From assembly GCA_031082425.1 (NCBI GenBank), contig JAVHLB010000002.1:124001-188000 (forward strand): a stretch of DNA of 64,000 nucleotides, in the 5' to 3' direction. The notes under the pieces were generated by a model that was not told where the DNA came from, ran no database searches, and saw only the letters and a list, made by a program, of their open reading frames with translations. Shown here piece after piece: positions 1 through 6,897 of this stretch. The number at the start of each line of letters is the position of its first letter. Position 1 is the first letter of the stretch. This DNA comes from Candidatus Edwardsbacteria bacterium. Lineage in GTDB: Bacteria; Edwardsbacteria; AC1; EtOH8. Position numbers and translations under genes: made by a program.

Positions 1-107
1 TTCATTACTGAAATTACCCGCCGTTCCTGGCCGCTGTTCGCTTGGCCTAAACACATTAATACAACAGCAATGACAACGAAATAAGATATTTTCTTAATTT
101 TACTCAC
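1..107 (-). CDS. 5' end of a secreted protein, cut by the window edge
   Basis: A GTG start at 107 opens a frame that runs off the left edge. The first 35 residues are a basic start (MSKIKKISYF), a hydrophobic stretch (VVIAVVLMCLG) and a polar region after an A-N-S-G cleavage-like site. This is a typical Sec signal peptide, so the product is probably exported. An in-frame stop lies 7 bases upstream of the GTG, so no earlier start is possible in this frame. The GTG overlaps the stop of a very short upstream ORF. Function is unknown because only the signal peptide is in the window. Confidence 0.5.
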   Translation of the reverse strand, partial: MSKIKKISYFVVIAVVLMCLGQANSGQERRVISVM

Positions 108-139
108 GCGGTTTCAACATCGGTCAATGATTTGGTCAT
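104..139 (-). CDS. 11-codon leader ORF overlapping the next start
   Basis: On the minus strand CAGGAG is followed five bases later by ATG and the short frame MTKSLTDVETA. Its TGA overlaps the GTG of the next gene (GTGA). The ribosome site belongs to the short ORF; the GTG has no convincing site of its own. This could be translational coupling through a leader peptide, or the true start of the downstream protein with a frameshift at the junction. The sequence alone cannot decide. Confidence 0.35.
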   Translation of the reverse strand: MTKSLTDVETA

Positions 140-234
140 GTATGCTCCTGCATTTGTTCTCTCGTGTCATTCCTGCACTTCTTTGCTTCAGCGTAAACTC
201 CAGCAGGTATCAAGAGTTTATAGGTTTTCGCCCC

Positions 235-858
235 TCAATTATTACTAAAAGTTATTGGATACATCACCCAAACCCTTATCGGCTTATTATCTGTTCCAAT
301 TGCCGGATTAAACATCAAAGAATACCCCGATTTCATGGCTTCATAATCCAGGCAAAAAGCCCCGCTGCTTTTCGCCACAACTCCATCCATAATAGAACCA
401 TCAAGATCTATCAATAATTGCAAATAGACTTTTCCTTCCACGCCGTTTGCCTTTGCCAAACTGGGATAGAAGGCGTTCGATTTATCTTTGATCTCTGGCG
501 GAACTTTTACTTCCACGAACTCATTCCGCCGGGGAATATCCCTTGATCCCTCGGCAATAGGATCTGTATTCAGTGAATCATTCTTAGCCTGGAGGGCGAT
601 CTTTCCCACCAGCCGCTTTCCGCTTTCAACCGTCATTTCAGTCAGCAGCGAGTCATACCCCTGATGTTTAAGCTTCAATTTATAGGTGCCCGGAACGATC
701 ATGACCGGCTTGAAAGGCGTTTTGCCAAAATGATAGCCGTCGACATACACATCGGCACTGTCGGGCACAGAGTTGATCACCGCCGATCCGAAATCCTGTC
801 CGAAAACCGGAGAGATAAATAGACCCGTAAGCCAAAAATAGACCAGTACTTTATTCAT
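235..858 (-). CDS. PEGA-domain and TonB C-terminal-like secreted protein
   Basis: About 207 residues from the ATG at 858 (a GTG at 870 is an alternative start). The N-terminus is a signal peptide ending in PVFGQ. Residues about 25-95 look like a PEGA domain, with S-V-P-D-S-A-D-V-Y-V-D-G then G-K-T-P and V-P-G-T-Y, an Ig-like surface or periplasmic module. Residues about 110-205 resemble the TonB C-terminal fold (P-P-E-I, G-V-E-G-K-V-Y-L, L-D-G-S-I, C-L-D-Y-E-A). There is no long Pro-rich linker as in a true energy transducer, so a periplasmic binding or envelope role is more likely. The gene sits upstream of another secreted protein on the same strand. Confidence 0.7.
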   Translation of the reverse strand: MNKVLVYFWLTGLFISPVFGQDFGSAVINSVPDSADVYVDGYHFGKTPFKPVMIVPGTYKLKLKHQGYDSLLTEMTVESGKRLVGKIALQAKNDSLNTDPIAEGSRDIPRRNEFVEVKVPPEIKDKSNAFYPSLAKANGVEGKVYLQLLIDLDGSIMDGVVAKSSGAFCLDYEAMKSGYSLMFNPAIGTDNKPIRVWVMYPITFSNN

Positions 859-876
859 ATATATTATCACTTTACC

Positions 877-957
877 GAGCGATTCGTGAATCGCCCCTAC
901 AATATCGTTTTATGATTTTTCCCCTCTCCCTTTGGGGGAGGGGCTGGGGAGGGGTCA
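877..957. repeat. dispersed palindrome and CCCTCTCCC-type repeat
   Basis: Two dispersed-repeat fragments fill the gap after the butyrate kinase gene. GCGATTCGTGAATCGC at 877-892 is an inverted repeat. From about 910 a pyrimidine-rich stretch (CCCCTCTCCC, loop, GGGGGAGGGG, then GGGGAGGGGTC) forms a hairpin. The same kind of element recurs near 2.53, 23.95, 24.08 and 34.51 kb. The T-run lies on the wrong side for a minus-strand terminator. Confidence 0.6.
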
Positions 958-2025
958 TTTGTACTCCCGGGCCTGCTCCTCGCCCTTCAGTATCCTCATC
1001 CCGGCCTCGGCCAGGGCCGTCATCTCGTCCTCCCCGGGGTACACCAAAACCTTGGCGATCCAGGCCACCCGCTCCTTGATCCAGTCGATGAATTCCGGGA
1101 AGTAGGCGAAGGAACCCGTCAGCACGATGGCGTCCACCTTGCCGTTCACCACCGTGGCCATCTCGCCGATGCACTTGGAGACCTGGTAGGCCATGGCCTG
1201 GATGATCAGGGTGGTCTTGGCATCGCCTTCCTTGACCCGCTTCTCCATTTCCCTTCCGTCGTTGGTGTCCAGATGTGAAACACAGCCGCCCTTGCCGGCC
1301 AGTTTTTTCATCATCTCGGCCTGGGTGTATTTGCCGGAGAAGCACATCTTCACCAGGTCACCGGTGGGCAGGCCGCCGGAGCGCTCCGGGGCGAACGGCC
1401 CGTCGCCGGTCAGGGCGTTGTTGACGTCCACCACTTTCCCCTTTTCATGGATGCCCACCGAAATGCCCCCGCCCAGGTGCACCATCACCAGGTTCAGCTC
1501 CTCATATCTTTTGCCCAGGTCCTTCGAGGCCCGGCGGGCCACCGCCTTCTGGTTGAGGGCATGGAAAATGCTGACCCGGGGGATCTCCGGCAGGCCGGAA
1601 TAGCGGGCCAGGGGGTTCATCTCATCCACCACCACCGGGTCGACGATATAGGCCTTGACCCCGGCATCGCGGGCGATGTCATCGGCGATCAGGCAGCCCA
1701 GGTTGGAGGCATGGTCGCCTCCGGTGCCGGCCAGGATATAATCCTTCATGGTCTGGCTGACGGCATAGGTGCCCGAGGGAATGGGTTTGAAAAGCCCGCC
1801 CCGCCCGATGACGGCATGGAGTTCTTTGACATTGATGCCGGCCTTGCCCAGCACATCCTCTATGACCTTCTTGCGGAAATCGTACTGGTCGGTGATGCGC
1901 CTGAAGGGGGCCAGCTCCTCGGCGGAATGGCTCAGGGTCTGTTTGAAGGTCGGCTTGTCGTCCTCAAAGACCGCTATCTTGGTCGAGGTCGAGCCGGGAT
2001 TGATGGCCAAAACTTTGAAGGGCAA
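955..2025 (-). CDS. buk: butyrate kinase
   Basis: 356 residues, the usual length of the family. It phosphorylates butyrate (or branched short-chain acids) reversibly with ATP; in the fermentative direction it makes ATP from butyryl phosphate. The ASKHA-fold signatures are clear: N-P-G-S-T-S-T-K at residues 9-16 (phosphate loop), V-H-L-G-G-G-I-S-V in the middle, G-D-G-P-F-A-P-E-R-S-G-G, and a C-terminal V-Y-P-G-E-D-E-M. A second paralogue lies 540 bases upstream on the same strand. No phosphate butyryltransferase is present in the window, so the acyl-phosphate must come from an enzyme encoded elsewhere. Confidence 0.93.
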   Translation of the reverse strand: MPFKVLAINPGSTSTKIAVFEDDKPTFKQTLSHSAEELAPFRRITDQYDFRKKVIEDVLGKAGINVKELHAVIGRGGLFKPIPSGTYAVSQTMKDYILAGTGGDHASNLGCLIADDIARDAGVKAYIVDPVVVDEMNPLARYSGLPEIPRVSIFHALNQKAVARRASKDLGKRYEELNLVMVHLGGGISVGIHEKGKVVDVNNALTGDGPFAPERSGGLPTGDLVKMCFSGKYTQAEMMKKLAGKGGCVSHLDTNDGREMEKRVKEGDAKTTLIIQAMAYQVSKCIGEMATVVNGKVDAIVLTGSFAYFPEFIDWIKERVAWIAKVLVYPGEDEMTALAEAGMRILKGEEQAREYK

Positions 2026-2075
2026 TGATGGTTCCTCCGGAAATTTTAATATTTGATATTAATATTTTACCTTCC

Positions 2076-2444
2076 CTATCCCAGCAGCCACTGCTCGGCC
2101 TCGCCCTGGTCCTCGAACACCCTCAGCAGGAACCCCCGGTTAAGGCTGACCGTCTCCACGAACTGATGGTCCTGTTTCTTGGGGTCGTCCTTGGTTATCA
2201 GGGTGGCTATCTTGGTGCGGCTGGTGAAATACTTGTTGTGCGACTGGGCGAACTCGAACCGCTCCATGGTGGTGGTGGTCAGATCGATGTTCCGCATGTC
2301 CACCAGGATCCTGGGCGATTCGTTATCCTGTATTATTTTCAGAGCTGCCAGACGGGCGTTCCACAGATCATCCTTGTCCACACGATCGGAATGTTTGATC
2401 ACCACCAGTTTCTTTTCCAGGTCCTGCTTGACATCGTGAGCCAT
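2076..2444 (-). CDS. STAS/SpoIIAA-like protein
   Basis: About 122 residues from the ATG at 2444 (MAHDVKQDLEKKLVV), which has a G-rich ribosome site just upstream; a longer in-frame N-terminus exists but is repeat-derived. The pattern of an early beta strand, then R-I-L-V-D-M-R-N-I-D-L-T-T-T-T-M-E-R-F and later K-I-A-T-L-I-T resembles the SpoIIAA-like/STAS family that binds anti-sigma factors or lipids. Lying between two butyrate kinase genes on the same strand, it may be co-transcribed with them. The partner and role are unknown. Confidence 0.55.
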   Translation of the reverse strand: MAHDVKQDLEKKLVVIKHSDRVDKDDLWNARLAALKIIQDNESPRILVDMRNIDLTTTTMERFEFAQSHNKYFTSRTKIATLITKDDPKKQDHQFVETVSLNRGFLLRVFEDQGEAEQWLLG

Positions 2445-2525
2445 GTTGAAGAGTCCCCCTTTTGAGTTAATGTTTTTAAGCCTACTGCTGCCATTATGAA
2501 CCCTGTGTTGTGACCTCCCCTTGTT

Positions 2526-2547
2526 CCCCTCCTTGATCAAGGAGGGG
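2526..2547. repeat. perfect 22-bp palindrome
   Basis: CCCCTCCTTG followed at once by its reverse complement, with centre GATC. It lies between the STAS-like gene and the second butyrate kinase and belongs to the same pyrimidine-rich dispersed family as the element at 910. The palindrome has no U-tract, so it is not an obvious terminator. Confidence 0.65.
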
Positions 2548-2561
2548 ATGACAGGGGTGGT

Positions 2562-3863
2562 CTAATATTCCCTGGCCCTCTCCTCGCCCTTCAAAACCCT
2601 TAAGGCCCCGGCGGCCAGGGCCGGCATCTCGTCCTCGCCGGGATAGACCAGGAACCTGGGGCTGATGAACGACACCCGTTCCTTTATCCAGTCGGTGAAG
2701 ATCTCATTGAAGGCCACTCCTCCGGTGACCACGATGGCGTCAACCCGCCCTTTAAGCACCGTGGCGCAGGCCCCGATCTCCTTGGCGATCTGATAGGCCA
2801 TGGCCCTGAAGACCTCCTCGGCCTGCCTGTCCCCGGCCAGCACCCGGTCCTTGACCTGGTTGGCCATGTTGGTCCCCAGATAGGCCGACAGGCCCCCGCT
2901 GCGGGTCAGCTTTTTCTTGATCTCGTCAACGGTGTATTTGCCGGAGAAACACAGCTTGACCAGGGCCCCGGTGGGCACCCCGCCGGCCCTCTCCGGGGAG
3001 AACGGTCCGCCCTCGTTGGCATTATTGACGTCCACGAATTTACCATGATCCAGCGGGGAGATGGATATCCCTCCCCCCAGATGGGCCACTATCAGGTTCA
3101 CTTCGGACAATTTTTTATTGAGCTCCTGGCAGGCCTGCAGGGCGGCCATCCGCATATTCAGGGCGTGCAATAGGGATTTCCGCTCGATCTCGGCCAGGCC
3201 GGAGATCCGGGCCAGCGGAGAGAACTCGTCCACCGAGACGGCGTCCACTATGAAGGCCTTGCATCCGGCGGCATCGGCCAGCTTCTTGGCGATGAAGGCC
3301 CCCACGTTGGAGATGTGCTCGCCGCGTTTGGCCTCCTTGAGGTCGTCCAGCATGGCCTGGCTGATCAAATAGGTGCCCGAGGAGATGGGCTTTAACAGCC
3401 CGCCCCGGTCCACCACCGCCGACAGCGACTTCAAATCGATTTTATTGCGGGACAGAAAATCAAGCACCACCGCCTGGCGCATGGGATACTGGTCCACTAT
3501 CCTATCGAATTTTTCGATCTGGGCCTTGTCGTGCCCGATGGATTCGGCCACCAGCTGTTTTGGGCCCCGGTAAACCGCCACCTTGGTGGAGGTGGAGCCC
3601 GGGTTGAGCACCAGTATCAAAAAATCTTTTGCGGCCCTATCTGACTTAGGGACCTTTTTTACCGCCGGTGATTTTTTTATTGCCTTACTGGCGACGGTTG
3701 CCTTCTTTTTTGTTTTTTTCCGCGGAGCCGCCTGGGCCTTAAGCGGTTTTCTGACGGCCTTCCTTTTGGGAGGGGATTTTTTTACCGCTTTGACCTGAAC
3801 TTTTTTCTTTTTGGCTATGGTCTTTTTGACAGCCTTCTTTTTGCCCGGCTTTTTCTTGGTCAT
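2562..3863 (-). CDS. buk: butyrate kinase with lysine-rich N-terminal tail
   Basis: 433 residues from the ATG at 3863, preceded at seven bases by AAGGAG; an ATG 18 bases upstream lacks a site. Residues 1 to about 80 are almost only Lys, Ala, Pro, Val and Arg (KKPGKKKAVKK, PPKRKAVRK, PRKKTKKKA), like histone H1 or bacterial AlgP/Hc1 tails. The catalytic domain follows: N-P-G-S-T-S-T-K, V-A-H-L-G-G-G-I-S-I, G-G-P-F-S-P-E-R-A-G-G and V-Y-P-G-E-D-E-M, all intact, so the kinase is probably active. The tail is not part of the family and may bind nucleic acid, polyphosphate or membrane. It is paralogous to the kinase at 955-2025. Confidence 0.9.
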   Translation of the reverse strand: MTKKKPGKKKAVKKTIAKKKKVQVKAVKKSPPKRKAVRKPLKAQAAPRKKTKKKATVASKAIKKSPAVKKVPKSDRAAKDFLILVLNPGSTSTKVAVYRGPKQLVAESIGHDKAQIEKFDRIVDQYPMRQAVVLDFLSRNKIDLKSLSAVVDRGGLLKPISSGTYLISQAMLDDLKEAKRGEHISNVGAFIAKKLADAAGCKAFIVDAVSVDEFSPLARISGLAEIERKSLLHALNMRMAALQACQELNKKLSEVNLIVAHLGGGISISPLDHGKFVDVNNANEGGPFSPERAGGVPTGALVKLCFSGKYTVDEIKKKLTRSGGLSAYLGTNMANQVKDRVLAGDRQAEEVFRAMAYQIAKEIGACATVLKGRVDAIVVTGGVAFNEIFTDWIKERVSFISPRFLVYPGEDEMPALAAGALRVLKGEERAREY

Positions 3864-3890
3864 GGATCTTCTCCTTAACAATGACCGGAT

Positions 3891-3919
3891 ATTTTATTCA
3901 GTGAAATTTTATTTGGCAA
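3891..3919 (-). promoter_or_regulatory. sigma70-like promoter of the tailed butyrate kinase
   Basis: On the minus strand TTGCCA (3919-3914), 17 bases, then TAAAAT (3896-3891). The start codon at 3863 lies about 20 bases after the expected transcript start and has its own AAGGAG. It could drive both kinases and the STAS-like gene. Confidence 0.5.
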
Positions 3920-4551
3920 TATTATAAAATTAAAATATGTATAAATAGGAACCATGCCTCAACTCTTATTTGTTTTCCTCCGCTTTCTCTTTAAAGAGAA
4001 AGCTACAAAGTCACGCCAAAGGCGGATCCGCCTATATGGATTTACCTGCGGTGGCGGAAGAACTGTCGCTGCACCGCTGCCCGAAGACCTATAACCAACC
4101 GCCTAAATGTCTTGATCACGAAACAAGGCAAACGCAGGCAAAACATTCTTAACGGCGGCTTTTTGCCAGGCAGCAGCGCTGATGCGACCCAACCAATCCC
4201 TGCCTGGCGGCCTCCCTACCCGCAACGGGGAGAGCCTGCACTAAAAAAGACAACTAATATCGCAAACGAAGTGGGCAGGGGTAAAATCCGGACCCCGCCT
4301 TCAGTGGAGCGGCTCACGCTTCAGCCCCGATCAAGCAGTCATTGCGTCATGTGCATCTTGCGTGTTCTGGTTCAATGAATGCCGGGGCGTAGGCCTTGCT
4401 ATCCGTGGAACTGGGCAGTGAAGACTTCTTTGGTTACTTTCTTGGTCACAAGAAAGTAACGTTTAAGACATTTAAGATCTACTTTTGGGTAAAGCCGAGT
4501 ACTGCTTCGTGATTTAGATATCTTACCATGAATTTCATTCCGGACGGCGAT
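3920..4551. repeat. gene-free stretch with inverted repeats
   Basis: No convincing gene. Visible structure: CTTTCTCTTTAAAGAGAAAG (about 3989-4008), a GGCGGATCCGCC palindrome near 4021 followed by CTATATGGATTTACCTGCGGTGGCGG-like sequence that recurs inverted near 54.9 kb, and a strong hairpin GTTACTTTCTTG/CAAGAAAGTAAC at about 4432-4460. The short ORFs here have no ribosome sites and no recognisable product. This is probably dispersed non-coding repeat material. Confidence 0.5.
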
Positions 4552-5238
4552 CTATACCAACAGCTTCTTAAGTTCGGGATTCTCCCACAATGCTTTGAAA
4601 TCCTCGTCCTGGGTGACGTTCTCCTTGTAATCCTCGTCGTTCTCGATGGCCTTGGCCAGGCTCTGCAGGGAAGCATTGACATCCCCCTTGAACAGCTGGA
4701 CCCGGGCCAGCTCGTACCAGGCATCGGCGTCGTCGGAGTATATCACCAGCGATTTTTTAAGGGCGATCAGGGCCTCGTCGTATTTCTGCATCAGACGCAA
4801 AGTGACGCCCTTGCTGTACCAGGCGTCGTTGAACTCGGCATCCAGCTTGATGGCCTGGTCGAACATCTTGATGGCCTCCTCGTAGCGCGCCAGGTCGCGC
4901 AGGGCCAGGCCCTTGTTGTACCAGGCGGCTATCATCTTGGGGTCCAGAGTTATGGCCTTGTCCAGGGCCGCCACCGCCTCCTGATCGCTGTCCAGCACCC
5001 CCAGCACGATGCCCTTGTTGCACCAGGCCTTGGCGAAATCGGGCTTTAGGGCGATGGCCTGGTCGTAGGCCTTGATGGCCTGGTCAAAGCTCTCCATCCG
5101 GCTCAGGATGCGGGCCTTGCTGAACCAGGCGTCGGCGTTGTCCGGCTCGGCCTGCAGGGCGCTCTCGAAGGCGTTCAGGGCCTGGTCCAGATGGCCGTGC
5201 TTCTCCAGCTTGTTCCCCAGATCGATGTAATCTTCCAT
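4552..5238 (-). CDS. TPR-repeat protein
   Basis: 228 residues composed of about six tetratricopeptide repeats, each about 34 residues with the W/Y-x-x-x-G/A pattern (A-W-F-S-K-A, A-W-C-N-K-G, A-W-Y-N-K-G, A-W-Y-S-K-G, A-W-Y-E-L-A). There is no signal peptide or membrane segment, so it is cytoplasmic. TPRs are protein-docking scaffolds; no catalytic domain is present. It is followed by the gene-free region and preceded by guaA with a gap of about 100 bases. The partner cannot be named. Confidence 0.85.
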   Translation of the reverse strand: MEDYIDLGNKLEKHGHLDQALNAFESALQAEPDNADAWFSKARILSRMESFDQAIKAYDQAIALKPDFAKAWCNKGIVLGVLDSDQEAVAALDKAITLDPKMIAAWYNKGLALRDLARYEEAIKMFDQAIKLDAEFNDAWYSKGVTLRLMQKYDEALIALKKSLVIYSDDADAWYELARVQLFKGDVNASLQSLAKAIENDEDYKENVTQDEDFKALWENPELKKLLV

Positions 5239-5336
5239 ATCTGATTCCGTTTATCGTTGTAAACTTATTTTCTCTCTGCAAACCGGCAGGACCAAATCCC
5301 TGATGATCTAAAATCAGCTGACTGGTATCTTGAACC

Positions 5337-6881
5337 TCATTCCCACTCGATGGTGGCCGGCGGCTTGTTGGAGATGTCGTAGACCACCCGGTTGATGCCC
5401 TTGACCTCGTTGACGATCCGGTTGGAGACCCGGGCCAGAAGATCCTCCGGCAGCCGGGTCCATTCGGCGGTCATGAAGTCGGTGGTGTTGACCGCCCGCA
5501 GGGCCAGCACGTTCTGGTAGGTCCGTTCGTCGCCCATCACCCCCACCGCCCGGATCGGCAGCAGCACCGCCAGGGCCTGGGAGATGCGGTCGTACCATCC
5601 GGCGTTCCTGATCTCCTCGATGAAGATGCGGTCGGCCGCCCGCAGGGTGTCGCAGCGTTCCTTGTTTACCTCCCCCAGCACCCGCACCGCCAGGCCGGGT
5701 CCCGGGAAGGGGTGGCGCATCACCATCTCCCGGGGCAGCCCCAGGGACAGCCCCACCTGCCTGACCTCGTCCTTGAACAGTTCCCGCAGGGGCTCGATCA
5801 GCTTAAGGCTGCGCATGTTCTTGGGAAGCCCGCCCACATTGTGATGGCTCTTGATGGTGGCCGAGGGCCCCTTGAAGGAGACCGACTCGATCACGTCCGG
5901 ATAGATGGTGCCCTGGGCCAGAAACTCCACCTTCCCAATCCTCCGGGCCGACCCGGCGAAAACCTCTATGAATTCCCTTCCGATTATCTTGCGTTTTCTC
6001 TCGGGATCATGCACCCCCTTCAATTTGGCGTAGAAGATCCTGGAGGCATCCACCGTCATCAGCGGGATCCGGAACTGCTTTTTAAACACCTTCTCCACCT
6101 CCTGCCGCTCGTTCATCCTCAGCAGGCCGTTGTCCACGAAGATGCAGTGAAGCTGTTTCCCCAGGGCCCGGGAGATCAGCACCGCCGCCACCGAGGAATC
6201 CACCCCGCCGGAAAGGCCCAGCACCACTTTGGACTTGCCGGCCCGCTCCTGGATGCTTTGGACCGATTGTTCGATGATGGAGTCCATGGTCCAGTCGCCC
6301 TTGCAGCCGCAGACCTTGAACAGGAAGCCGGACAGCATCTTGTGGCCGTTCAGGGTGTGGGCCACTTCGGGATGGAACTGAAGCCCGTAGATCCGCCGCT
6401 GCTTGTCGGCCATGGCCGCTATCCGGCAGCTGTCGGTGGAGGCGATGATCTCGAAGCCCGGCGGGGCCTTGAGCACGCTGTCCCCGTGGCTCATCCACAC
6501 CTGGGTGGCGTCCGGCATCCCGGAGAACAGCCAGCCGGCCGAATCATTGCGGGCCAGTTTTAAGATGGCGTGGCCGTATTCCCGCTCCCGGCTTCGCTGC
6601 ACCTTCCCCCCCAGCAGCAGGGCGGTCAGCTGCATGCCGTAGCAGATGCCCAGGATGGGAACGCCGGCGGAGAATATTCCGGCGTCGATGGTGGGGGCGT
6701 TCTTGTCGAACAGGCTGGAGGGCCCGCCGGACAGGATCAGCCCGCGGGGACCCCCGGCCAGGATTTTTTCGGTCCCGGCATTGCAGGGGATGATCTGGCA
6801 ATAGACCTTCTGCTCCCTGACCTTGCGGGCGATCAGCTGGGTATACTGCGAGCCGAAATCTATGATGTTTATCCTGTCCAA
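5337..6881 (-). CDS. guaA: GMP synthase (glutamine-hydrolysing)
   Basis: 514 residues, normal length. It converts XMP, ATP and glutamine to GMP, the last step of guanine nucleotide synthesis. The N-terminal class I amidotransferase has the nucleophile Cys80 in G-I-C-Y-G-M and the H-P-E pair near residue 170. The ATP pyrophosphatase domain has the P-loop L-S-G-G-V-D-S-S near residue 222. The C-terminal dimerisation domain ends in K-P-P-A-T-I-E-W-E, the normal end. It sits 16 bases behind the HEAT-repeat gene, with purH before that: a purine group on one strand. Confidence 0.97.
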   Translation of the reverse strand: MDRINIIDFGSQYTQLIARKVREQKVYCQIIPCNAGTEKILAGGPRGLILSGGPSSLFDKNAPTIDAGIFSAGVPILGICYGMQLTALLLGGKVQRSREREYGHAILKLARNDSAGWLFSGMPDATQVWMSHGDSVLKAPPGFEIIASTDSCRIAAMADKQRRIYGLQFHPEVAHTLNGHKMLSGFLFKVCGCKGDWTMDSIIEQSVQSIQERAGKSKVVLGLSGGVDSSVAAVLISRALGKQLHCIFVDNGLLRMNERQEVEKVFKKQFRIPLMTVDASRIFYAKLKGVHDPERKRKIIGREFIEVFAGSARRIGKVEFLAQGTIYPDVIESVSFKGPSATIKSHHNVGGLPKNMRSLKLIEPLRELFKDEVRQVGLSLGLPREMVMRHPFPGPGLAVRVLGEVNKERCDTLRAADRIFIEEIRNAGWYDRISQALAVLLPIRAVGVMGDERTYQNVLALRAVNTTDFMTAEWTRLPEDLLARVSNRIVNEVKGINRVVYDISNKPPATIEWE

Positions 6882-6897
6882 AAGGCCCTCCGATAAT

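Noticed and set aside
905..957. Terminator for a minus-strand gene
   Set aside because: The T-run lies 5' of the hairpin on the minus strand's template side, giving A-rich RNA after the stem. It is a dispersed repeat.
4112..4378. 88-codon plus-strand ORF
   Set aside because: No ribosome site, no recognisable product, and located in repeat-like intergenic DNA.
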